From positions 62,001 through 126,000 of the forward strand of contig NZ_LGKP01000022.1 of assembly GCF_001306135.1 (NCBI RefSeq): 64,000 nt of DNA, read 5' to 3'. The notes beneath the pieces are model-generated. The model made no database searches, had not been told where the DNA came from, and saw only the letters and a list, made by a program, of their open reading frames with translations. The stretch's first letter is position 1. Every line of letters starts with the position of its first letter. This DNA is from Herpetosiphon geysericola (GTDB lineage: Bacteria; Chloroflexota; Chloroflexia; Chloroflexales; Herpetosiphonaceae). Shown piece by piece: positions 45,462-52,984 of this stretch. The position numbers were made by a program, and so were the translations under genes.

Positions 45462-46754
45462 TTAGTTTGGTTGCGGGCGTGGGGTTTCTGCTTTCGGCGT
45501 TTGATCATTGCCAAACGACCAGCGCAAGACCAATGGCGTAACCAAGGTGGTTACCAGCACCATCAGTACCGTCATGGCAAACACATCTTCGCCAATAATC
45601 CCTTGGCGAATACCGACGCTGGCGACAATTAAGCCAACTTCGCCACGCGAAATCATGCCCAAACCAACCTGCAACGATTCTTTATTATTCATGCCGCCAA
45701 GTTTCGCGCCCAAGCCACACCCAACAATTTTGGTAACGATTGCAATCAAGCAGAGCAAGGCTGCAAAGAGCACCAAATCGCTTGGTAAGGCAAAAATATT
45801 GGCGTGCAGGCCGATGCTGGCGAAGAAGATCGGCACAAAGAAGGCATAGGTCAAGGTTTGCATGCCATCCTCAATGCGATTGTGATAGGGCGTGCGACCA
45901 AGAAATACGCCAATCAGAAATGCCCCGGTAATGGCGGCCACCCCACCCAAAGCTTCAGCACTCCAGGCAGCAAGCAACACCAAAACAATTGCGCTGCTCA
46001 CCAGCGGTTGGCTAATTGGTAATTTGGCAGCTTTGCGGATAAGCCAAGGCAACGCGCGTAGCCCAAAAATACTCATCACGACGAAATAAAGCAGCATAAC
46101 GCCCACAATGCTCAGCACTGTCATAATGCCGCCGCCACTGCTGGCAGTCAAGGCCACAAAGGTCGAGAGCAGCACAATCACCAAAACATCATCGACGATT
46201 GCCGCGCCAAGCAGCGATAAACCAACGCGCGAACGCAATTTGCCAAGCTCCAGCAAGGTTTGCGCCGAAATTGAAACGCTGGTTGCAGTTAGCAAAATGC
46301 CAATAAACAGGCTTTTGGTAAACGAGTAGTTGTTGGGCCAGAACCACGCTAGTGCAAAACCACCAATCAGTGGGATGATTACGCCCAGCACGCCTGCGAT
46401 CGTCGAAACTTTGCCCGCCGCCAAAAGATCGGGCAATTTGACCTCAAGCCCAGCCACAAACATCAAGAAAATCACCCCAATTTCGGCAATTTCAAAGACG
46501 GTTGTTTGCAAGTGAGGGCTGGTAAAAAAGCCTAGTTGCAAAAAATTGAGCACACTGGGTCCAAGCAAAATTCCCACTAAAAGCTCGCCTAAAACTGCTG
46601 GCTGTTTGAGCTTGGTGCTGATAAGCCCGCCAATTTTGGCAGCCGCAATCAATACCGCCAAAGCCAGCACTAGCTGTAAGAGCGGCGACATGCCCTCCCC
46701 AGTAGCAGCTGCTGGCACTGGGGCAGCATTCGTTTGAACGACGATCAGCGACAT
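45462..46754 (-). CDS. Cation/proton antiporter, CPA2 family (KefB/NapA type)
   Basis: 430 residues, about 12 hydrophobic segments. The start ATG 46754 follows AAGGAG by 6 bases; ATG 46760 is too close to that site. The CPA2 features are 'LLVGILLGPSVLNFLQLGFF' and 'FEIAEIGVIFLMFVAGLEV' near the N-terminus, 'TATSVSISAQTLLELG' and 'GAAIVDDVLVIVLLSTFVAL', whose DD pair matches the ion-binding aspartates. Exchanges Na+ or K+ for H+ at the inner membrane. There is no KTN/RCK domain, so regulation may come from the PII-like partner. The leader carries hairpins at 46809-46862. Confidence 0.92.
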   Translation of the reverse strand: MSLIVVQTNAAPVPAAATGEGMSPLLQLVLALAVLIAAAKIGGLISTKLKQPAVLGELLVGILLGPSVLNFLQLGFFTSPHLQTTVFEIAEIGVIFLMFVAGLEVKLPDLLAAGKVSTIAGVLGVIIPLIGGFALAWFWPNNYSFTKSLFIGILLTATSVSISAQTLLELGKLRSRVGLSLLGAAIVDDVLVIVLLSTFVALTASSGGGIMTVLSIVGVMLLYFVVMSIFGLRALPWLIRKAAKLPISQPLVSSAIVLVLLAAWSAEALGGVAAITGAFLIGVFLGRTPYHNRIEDGMQTLTYAFFVPIFFASIGLHANIFALPSDLVLFAALLCLIAIVTKIVGCGLGAKLGGMNNKESLQVGLGMISRGEVGLIVASVGIRQGIIGEDVFAMTVLMVLVTTLVTPLVLRWSFGNDQTPKAETPRPQPN

Positions 46755-46808
46755 ACGCATCTCCTTGTTGGCTGCTTTGTGGCCAGCAAATGCAACCAAA
46801 ACTAAACT

Positions 46809-46862
46809 AAAAAAGCCGCATTCCTGCGACTGACTCCACCATAGTTGTCTCGGCTGCGAGAC
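46809..46862 (-). promoter_or_regulatory. Structured 5' leader with terminator-like hairpin before the antiporter
   Basis: Read on the minus strand, GTCTCG-CAGC-CGAGAC (46847-46862) forms a perfect hairpin, and 16 bases later GTCGC-AGGAAT-GCGGC (46809-46830) forms a 5-base stem followed by six T residues, 54 bases before the start codon. This is the shape of a transcription attenuator or ion-responsive riboswitch. The alternative is a terminator for antisense transcription reading in from the methyltransferase gene. I cannot assign a known riboswitch class. Confidence 0.5.
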
Positions 46863-47019
46863 GTATTCACTTTGACTATAGGCCTCTAATCAAGCACTGT
46901 ACCCGAAAAAATCGGCTTGGTCAAATCTATTTTTCATCATATAGGTCATACTTATTCGTTAATTACTTTGTGGTATGATATTCAATACTACACAAATTAT
47001 ATTTACATAAGAGACATAT

Positions 47020-47835
47020 ATGTATTCACAAGAATTTATTATTACCAATGTAGCACTTCAAACACAATGGATGGTCAAACAAAGATTAGAAAAACTCCGA
47101 GAAGGCTTACATGATACGATGTCGATCAGCCCTTTTTTAATACCCATTATCTTTGACCTTCATCATGCCAATAACTTTTCCGATCTAGCTCAGTTATTAA
47201 TTTCTGGCCATTTAATGATTGGACATTTTACTAGTTTTGGTAAATTTATTGACGAGAAGATTCTTCCTAATGTCTTTGGAACATTCAAATTAAGTAGCAA
47301 ATATAGAGCTGCTAATTATCCATTAAATATCCCTTGTTTCAATGAAATCGATCATATTGTCCAAAGGGCTAATACTACTTCATTATTATCTTTAAAAGCT
47401 AGTAAATGGACAATTAATTTATCAGTAGCAAAAGAATTAAATACAGCCTTCTCAATTATTCTTCGTGATTATAAAGAAAGCTATAACGAGATCATTGTGG
47501 GGATATTTAATGGTAATAATGAAGGATTAACAGATAAATATGATATTATAAAAGGTATAAATCGAGGTAAATTTCATGATGTTGCCGATATACGTGCAAA
47601 TATTCGAGTATTAGCAGGCCAATCATTTTGGAGTTGGCTCAATTATGATGAAGCTCAAACTCAGAATTGGGTTTTAGCTGGTATTTTAGAAGGTTTAAAC
47701 CAAGCAGATTGTAGAGATGAAGCTGAAGTTCTACTTCAAAGTTATGTAAATTTATTTAACCAAAAGTATAACAGATATATCCAAAATGATGGTATAGTCA
47801 ATTGGCAGCAACTCCTTTTAGATATTAATGGGTAA
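47020..47835 (+). CDS. Type II restriction endonuclease, EcoO109I/PmeII-like
   Basis: 271 residues, close to EcoO109I's length. Segments 'TMSISPFLIPIIFDLHHANN', 'GHFTSFGKFIDEKILPNVFG' and 'QSFWSWLNYDEAQTQNWVLA' look like EcoO109I, which cuts RGGNCCY. The active-site area reads 'CFNEIDHIVQRANTTSLLSL' then K126, with D111 and K126 present but S124 where an acidic residue is expected. The gene is markedly richer in A+T than neighbours, sign of transfer. It is tail-to-tail with its probable methylase, with one base between the stops. It is expected to cut unmethylated DNA; activity is untested. Confidence 0.85.
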   Translation: MYSQEFIITNVALQTQWMVKQRLEKLREGLHDTMSISPFLIPIIFDLHHANNFSDLAQLLISGHLMIGHFTSFGKFIDEKILPNVFGTFKLSSKYRAANYPLNIPCFNEIDHIVQRANTTSLLSLKASKWTINLSVAKELNTAFSIILRDYKESYNEIIVGIFNGNNEGLTDKYDIIKGINRGKFHDVADIRANIRVLAGQSFWSWLNYDEAQTQNWVLAGILEGLNQADCRDEAEVLLQSYVNLFNQKYNRYIQNDGIVNWQQLLLDING

Positions 47836-47836
47836 A

Positions 47837-49105
47837 TTAAGATCGTTCATATACATTATTTTCAAGCTCGAATAAATTTATCTGTTGATTATTTTCATAA
47901 TACGATATATCCCCTGCAAGAGCTTTTCCATTTTTCCAATAGCTTCGAGTACGTACATGAGGACGTAAATGAATTATTCGATAACCTTCCACTGATTGGG
48001 TCGTATCGCGTTCGCCCTGATTTATTCTAAACAATAAATCTTTTACTGTTTTACCTGAAACGATGCCTAACCGAATTGGTACTGCGTTTCCAATTTGTCT
48101 AAATTTAGCTGTAGTATTACCTGAAAATTTCCATGTCTGAGGAAACTCTTGAATAGCTGCTGCTTCGCCAACAGATATCGCACGCAATTCTGACGGATGA
48201 CACATACTTGTCCCTGCATGATTAGGCAGGGTTACAACTGTAGGTGAAGGAAATGCAAAAGAGAGCTTGCGCCAATAAGCACTCCTTCCACCCTTAAGAT
48301 ACCAGCTTTTCCCCATAGATTCTTGTTGTATTTCAAGCGGCAAACTTCGCCAATTTCCGCCTGGTGGAATCATTGCAAGATATTTTAGCTTTCTGGGACT
48401 AAAATTTAGAACTTCAGGGCAGTGATCTACAAAACCCTGACCAATAACCTCTCCCAAGGTTTTAAATGGAGGTAGGTTATCCTCGATCCTATTGCTAAAT
48501 TCAGGCAGTGGAAAATTCGCATCTAAGCCAAATCTATTACCAATACAAATAATTCTTTCTCTAATTTGTGGTGCACCATAATTAACTGCATTTACAATAA
48601 AACAATCGATATGATATCCAATATCATTGAATTTATTAAATAAGAGTTTTAATAAAGAGCCTTTGGAATAATATTCACTATTAATATCTTGACCATTCTT
48701 ATTATTTTTTTTCGGGATTACAGGCATTGATAATAAACCACGAACGTTTTCCATAATAAAAGTTTGAGGTCGAAGTTCGTCAATAATTCTAAAAAATTCA
48801 AATAATAATTTCCCATTGGTAGATTCAATACCATCACGTTTACCAAATACGCTAAATGACTGACATGGCGGCCCTCCTACAACCAGCGGAATATCACCTT
48901 CGATTAGTGAGATTGAGCGAAGTTGCTGGGCCGAAACAGTATAAATATCATTTAAGATCGGAAGATTAGGGCGATTCAGACGGATCGTATTGATCGCTTC
49001 TTCATTATTTTCAACACATATAGAGGGATTAAATCCCTCGATCTCTAAGCCTAAATCTAGGCCCATCGCACCTGAAAAAAGCGAAATAAATTTAATTGAA
49101 TCCAT
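47837..49105 (-). CDS. DNA cytosine-5 methyltransferase of the EcoO109I-like pair
   Basis: 422 residues from ATG 49105 (an upstream in-frame GTG at 49123 is less likely). All the core m5C motifs are visible: motif I 'SLFSGAMGLDLGLE', motif IV GGPPCQSFS with nucleophile C81, motif VI IMENVRG, motif VIII QIRERIICIG and motif X 'KFRQIGNAVPIRLG'. Methylates cytosine to protect host DNA from the neighbouring nuclease. Unusual position: convergent with the nuclease. AT-rich like its partner. The target specificity region lies between motifs VIII and IX. Confidence 0.95.
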   Translation of the reverse strand: MDSIKFISLFSGAMGLDLGLEIEGFNPSICVENNEEAINTIRLNRPNLPILNDIYTVSAQQLRSISLIEGDIPLVVGGPPCQSFSVFGKRDGIESTNGKLLFEFFRIIDELRPQTFIMENVRGLLSMPVIPKKNNKNGQDINSEYYSKGSLLKLLFNKFNDIGYHIDCFIVNAVNYGAPQIRERIICIGNRFGLDANFPLPEFSNRIEDNLPPFKTLGEVIGQGFVDHCPEVLNFSPRKLKYLAMIPPGGNWRSLPLEIQQESMGKSWYLKGGRSAYWRKLSFAFPSPTVVTLPNHAGTSMCHPSELRAISVGEAAAIQEFPQTWKFSGNTTAKFRQIGNAVPIRLGIVSGKTVKDLLFRINQGERDTTQSVEGYRIIHLRPHVRTRSYWKNGKALAGDISYYENNQQINLFELENNVYERS

Positions 49106-49289
49106 AACCTTGCCTGTAACCACTTAAAATAAAACAAATATGAATAAGATTAAATTGTAACATAAAAGCACAGATGTATCAATCGCTTCAGGTATGTTAA
49201 ATGATAAAATTCATCCAATGGTTAACCCACAGTATGATATGATCTAGCGGATACTGCAATTAGCTTGATTTTAGTAAGGATGTTGCCCT

Positions 49290-49658
49290 ATGAGCGATGC
49301 ACCTGAAATGCTGCCCGACGAGCAGCCAGATGCTGCGCCAGTGTTCGATAAAGAAGCTGCCCGCGCCCGCTATCGCGCCATGATGCGCAGTTGGCCCATG
49401 CGTTTGATGTTTGCCATGACTGGTTTGGTGATTGTTGCAACTTGGGTTTTTGCCTTTGGTGCAGCCTATGGCCCCGATGTCAAAGAATTGCCCGGCCACG
49501 ACGTTACGGTGGCGGTTGCTGATTGTAAGACGTGTCATAATGCTGGCCTGCCAACCGCGCCCAGTTTTAACCATAGTTTTGCTCCAACTTGTGGCTTTTG
49601 CCATGTGCAGGGCATGCCACCAACCACGGCTTTGACCAGCACATCGAGGTTGCGCTAA
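49290..49658 (+). CDS. Membrane-anchored diheme c-type protein
   Basis: 122 residues. An acidic N-terminus, one membrane helix at about 39-60, and a C-terminal tail with two CxxCH haem sites, CKTCH (79-83) and CGFCH (101-105). This resembles a truncated NapC/NirT-type or split-Soret-like electron carrier. The stop overlaps the mnmE start by one base (TAATG), so the two are co-transcribed. Likely periplasmic, receiving electrons from the quinone pool, but no partner enzyme is nearby. The weak GGATG-type ribosome site is at 49278-49283. Confidence 0.8.
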   Translation: MSDAPEMLPDEQPDAAPVFDKEAARARYRAMMRSWPMRLMFAMTGLVIVATWVFAFGAAYGPDVKELPGHDVTVAVADCKTCHNAGLPTAPSFNHSFAPTCGFCHVQGMPPTTALTSTSRLR

Positions 49659-51022
49659 TGCTCTATGCAGATACGATTGCTGCCTTGGCTACGCCGCCCG
49701 GGGTTGGTGGGGTTGGGATTATTCGGGTCAGCGGCCCGCACAGTTTGGCAATCGCCCAAGCCGTGATCAAACCACGGCGCAAAGGCGTTTGGCGCTCCTA
49801 CCAAATGCGCTATGGCCATGTGCTCGACGAGCAAGGCCATGTTGTCGATGAAGTGTTGGCGGTTTTTTTTAAAGGCCCACGCTCGTTCACTGGCGAGGAT
49901 ATTCTAGAAATCCACTGTCACGGCGGCCCGCTACCGTTGCGCCGAACCCTCAGCTTGGCTTTGGCCCATGGCGCGCGCTTGGCGAACCCAGGCGAATTTA
50001 GTCTACGCGCCTTTGCCAATGGTCGCATTGATTTGGCTCAAGCAGAAGCAACCCTCGACGTGATCGAAGCTCAAACTAATTTGGGCCTGAGTTTAGCGCT
50101 CGATCAGCTTGGCGGTGGGCTTTCACGTGATTTGCGCAGCCTGCGCGAGCAGTTGATGTATCCATTAGCCTATGTCACTGCACTAACCGATTTTCCCGAA
50201 GACGATGTGCCAAGCGAGGAATTGCTGCCGCCGTTGCAACAAGCCCACAGTCTACTCAGACAATTATTGGCCGGAGCCGATCAAGGCGTGGTTGTGCGCG
50301 AAGGGGCGCGGGCGGCGCTGGTTGGTCGGCCAAATGCTGGCAAATCAAGTTTGATGAATGCCTTGTTGCGTACTGAACGCGCGATCGTCACCGCGATTCC
50401 TGGCACAACCCGCGACACTTTGGAAGAAACCGCCAATCTTGGCGGCATACCGGTGGTGCTGATTGACACAGCGGGCATTACTGAAACCGACGATGTGGTT
50501 GAGCGAATTGGTGTCGAACGCTCGCGAGCAGCCTTGAGCAAGGCCGATTTGGTTTTGCTGTTGATCGATGGCTCTCAGCCGTTGAGCGTCGAAGATCTGG
50601 CGATTGCTCAATTAACCCACGAACGGCCAACTATTTTGATTGCAACCAAGGCCGATTTGGGCCAACACGCCGATTTAACCCCGCTGAGCCAAGCGCATCC
50701 TGCGCTGCGCGGCAGCATCGCAATCTCGTCGCAGGCTGGCACGGGCTTGGATTATTTAGGTACAATGGTCGCTGAGCAATTGCTTGGTGGTTTGCCACTC
50801 AGCGATGCCCGTTTAGTGACCAATCCACGCCACCGTGATGCCCTGCGCCGCGCCAACGCCGCCCTTGAGCAAGCTATCCAAGGCTTTCAAGAAGGCCGCC
50901 CAGTTGATCTGATTGCCATCGATTTGCATGAGGCAATTGCCAGTTTGGGCGAAATTACTGGCGAAACTGTCGAGCATGATTTATTGAATCTGATCTTTAG
51001 TCGCTTCTGTATTGGCAAATAA
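49658..51022 (+). CDS. mnmE: tRNA modification GTPase MnmE
   Basis: With MnmG it installs the 5-carboxymethylaminomethyl group on wobble U34 of certain tRNAs; 454 residues. The N-terminal folate-binding domain has 'TIAALATPPGVGGVGIIRVS' and 'ILEIHCHGGPL'. The GTPase domain has GRPNAGKSS near 223, GTTRDT, DTAG and TKAD. The C-terminus ends FCIGK with catalytic C451. GAGG at 49646-49649 is 8 bases before ATG 49658. Confidence 0.97.
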   Translation: MLYADTIAALATPPGVGGVGIIRVSGPHSLAIAQAVIKPRRKGVWRSYQMRYGHVLDEQGHVVDEVLAVFFKGPRSFTGEDILEIHCHGGPLPLRRTLSLALAHGARLANPGEFSLRAFANGRIDLAQAEATLDVIEAQTNLGLSLALDQLGGGLSRDLRSLREQLMYPLAYVTALTDFPEDDVPSEELLPPLQQAHSLLRQLLAGADQGVVVREGARAALVGRPNAGKSSLMNALLRTERAIVTAIPGTTRDTLEETANLGGIPVVLIDTAGITETDDVVERIGVERSRAALSKADLVLLLIDGSQPLSVEDLAIAQLTHERPTILIATKADLGQHADLTPLSQAHPALRGSIAISSQAGTGLDYLGTMVAEQLLGGLPLSDARLVTNPRHRDALRRANAALEQAIQGFQEGRPVDLIAIDLHEAIASLGEITGETVEHDLLNLIFSRFCIGK

Positions 51023-51048
51023 GTGCGCACCCAGCAAGGAGCAAGCCC

Positions 51049-52083
51049 GTGCTAGATTCAAAGCAGCTACCCGTCGAACGCGCCAAACTTTACGCTCGAA
51101 TTATGCTCGGCATTACAGCGCTGTTTTTGCCAATTCCCATTATCGGTTGGGAAAATGTGCATTCGCAGATTAATTTTTATGTGGCGATTGTGCATGGCTT
51201 GCTCATCGTTGGCTATATTTTTCTGGTTAAGCCCAATAATCTGTATCCATTAACCTTATTGTTGCACTTTGCCAGTTCGGTTACAGTCGCAATGATCAAT
51301 CATAATGTTGGGGGATTTGTCTCATATCATTTTGCAACTATTTGCATTGAATTGGTTGGTGCTGGCTTTATTTTGGCGCGCGGGCGTTGGATTTTCGCAG
51401 CGGTAGGAATTAGTATTTTTACCCATCTGATTGCGATAAGTATCGAAATGAATCGCACATGGGGCTTTAACGATCCCGATTCGTTACTGATGATGAGTGT
51501 CAGTGATAATTACAAATATCTAGCCATGGTTTCGCAAACAATTTTACTGATTGGGACTGGGGTGATTATTGCTGCGCTGATGCACGTCATTAATCAGCGT
51601 GAACAAGCGTTGGAGCAATCGCGCCAAGCTATGCAGCAACGCTCCGATGAGCTAGCCAGCTTGGCAATTCGCTTAGAAACCTCAAATCAACAATTGGTTT
51701 CAACTGAAACAACCTTGCGCCAAACCGTTGCTGCGCTGACCGTAGCAGCCCTGCCAGTTGGCGACGATGTGGTGGTGCTGCCATTAGTTGGTGGCTTCGA
51801 TGCCCAACGGGCCGAAGCGGTGGAAGCGTCCTTGCTTAGCTATTTGCACGAACAACGAGCCAACACCTTAATTCTTGATCTGACGAGTGTGCCAGCAGCC
51901 TCGGAAACCTTGCTGACCATGCTCGAACGGATTATCCAAGCTGCCCGTTTGTTGGGCGCACGCGTAATTTTGGCTGGATTGCAACCAGAAGTCGCGCCAA
52001 TGATGGTAAAGTTAAAGCTCAACCGCCAAAATGTGCTTTCGGCACCAACCTTGGCGGCAGCCTTAGAACTTCGTTCAACCTAA
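51049..52083 (+). CDS. Membrane sensor with C-terminal STAS domain
   Basis: 344 residues. Six hydrophobic segments occupy about residues 15-185 (for example 'IMLGITALFLPIPIIGWENV' and 'HFASSVTVAMINHNVGGFVS'). A coiled linker ('REQALEQSRQAMQQRSDELA') leads to a STAS domain (about 235-340) of the RsbR/SpoIIAA type, with 'ALPVGDDVVVLPLVGGFDAQ' and 'RANTLILDLTSVPAASETLL'. The usual phosphorylated Ser/Thr after 'DLT' is replaced by an S-V-P. The start is GTG with AAGGAG 9 bases upstream. Probably a stress-type signalling component; no kinase or phosphatase partner is adjacent. Confidence 0.83.
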   Translation: MLDSKQLPVERAKLYARIMLGITALFLPIPIIGWENVHSQINFYVAIVHGLLIVGYIFLVKPNNLYPLTLLLHFASSVTVAMINHNVGGFVSYHFATICIELVGAGFILARGRWIFAAVGISIFTHLIAISIEMNRTWGFNDPDSLLMMSVSDNYKYLAMVSQTILLIGTGVIIAALMHVINQREQALEQSRQAMQQRSDELASLAIRLETSNQQLVSTETTLRQTVAALTVAALPVGDDVVVLPLVGGFDAQRAEAVEASLLSYLHEQRANTLILDLTSVPAASETLLTMLERIIQAARLLGARVILAGLQPEVAPMMVKLKLNRQNVLSAPTLAAALELRST

Positions 52084-52099
52084 GCATAAGGGGGATTGT

Positions 52100-52378
52100 G
52101 TGGAAACAACCCGCGCTCATGTGATTGTGACTGGAACCGTGCAGGGGGTGAATTTTCGGGCAAATTGCCGCGACCAAGCCCGTTTGGCCAAGGTTGGCGG
52201 TTGGGTCAAAAACCTGCCCGACGGCAGCGTCGAAGCAATCTTTGAGGGCAGCCAAGCAGGGGTGCAGCGCATGATCAGCTGGTGCTATAGCGGCCCAATT
52301 CATGCCAAAGTGCAGCATGTTGAAGTCACCTGGCAAGAGCCAACCCATCGCGAGCCAACTTTTGATATTGCGTGGTAA
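52100..52378 (+). CDS. acyP: Acylphosphatase
   Basis: Hydrolyses acyl phosphates; 92 residues, normal for the family. Catalytic R20 lies in GTVQGVNFRANC and N38 in WVKNLPDGSVE. The GVNFR form has Asn in place of the common Gly/Phe, a minor change. The start is GTG with GGGGGA upstream. It lies 16 bases after the STAS gene and 6 bases before the DJ-1-type gene. Confidence 0.93.
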   Translation: METTRAHVIVTGTVQGVNFRANCRDQARLAKVGGWVKNLPDGSVEAIFEGSQAGVQRMISWCYSGPIHAKVQHVEVTWQEPTHREPTFDIAW

Positions 52379-52384
52379 TCAACA

Positions 52385-52951
52385 ATGACAATTAAATCAA
52401 TTGGCATCTTGCTGTTCAACGATGCAGAGGAATTGGATTTTATCGGGCCACTGGAAGTGTTTGGCATGGCCAGCAATTGGGTTGATCTGACGATCAATAC
52501 GGTTGCCGAGCAAGCCCAAACTGTCAAAGCCCGCTATGGCCTAAAAATTCAGCCAGATTATGGCTTTGCCGATGCGCCAGCTTTTGATGTGGTGTTGGTG
52601 CCAGGTGGGCTTGGAGCCCGCACTCATGCCCGTCACAACAACCTAATTCTCGATTATTTACGCCACCAGCGCGATCGGGGCTGGGTGGTTTCGGTTTGCA
52701 CTGGAGCCTTGGTGCTTTCGGCTGCTGGCTTGCTCGATGGCCAACGGGCCACAACCCACTACACTGCCTTTGATCTTTTGGCCGAAAATAGCCAGATTAC
52801 GGTCGAGCGCGAACAGCGCTATATCATCGCGCCGCCAATTGCTAGCTCAGCGGGTGTTTCTGCAGGCATCGATTTGGCGCTCGCCTTGCTGGAAACCTGG
52901 TTTACCCCAGAACTGCGTGCCCAAGTTGCCGAGCGGATCGAATGGCGCTAG
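52385..52951 (+). CDS. DJ-1/PfpI family protein, isonitrile hydratase-like
   Basis: 188 residues. 'EELDFIGPLEVFGMAS' includes D18, and 'VSVCTGALVLSAAGLL' includes nucleophile C105 with the T106 partner, which match the isonitrile hydratase branch of the family. 'RATTHYTAFDLLAE' also agrees. Isonitrile hydratase adds water to isonitriles giving N-substituted formamides, but many relatives act on other substrates. It is co-oriented with and 6 bases from the acylphosphatase gene. Confidence 0.87.
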   Translation: MTIKSIGILLFNDAEELDFIGPLEVFGMASNWVDLTINTVAEQAQTVKARYGLKIQPDYGFADAPAFDVVLVPGGLGARTHARHNNLILDYLRHQRDRGWVVSVCTGALVLSAAGLLDGQRATTHYTAFDLLAENSQITVEREQRYIIAPPIASSAGVSAGIDLALALLETWFTPELRAQVAERIEWR

Positions 52952-52984
52952 GATCGTTTCCCGCTTGCTAGCCGAGAAATAGCT

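Noticed and set aside
46917-47114. Short frame before the restriction nuclease, as a possible control protein
   Set aside because: 65 codons, Tyr/Ile-rich, overlapping the nuclease start, with no helix-turn-helix pattern.
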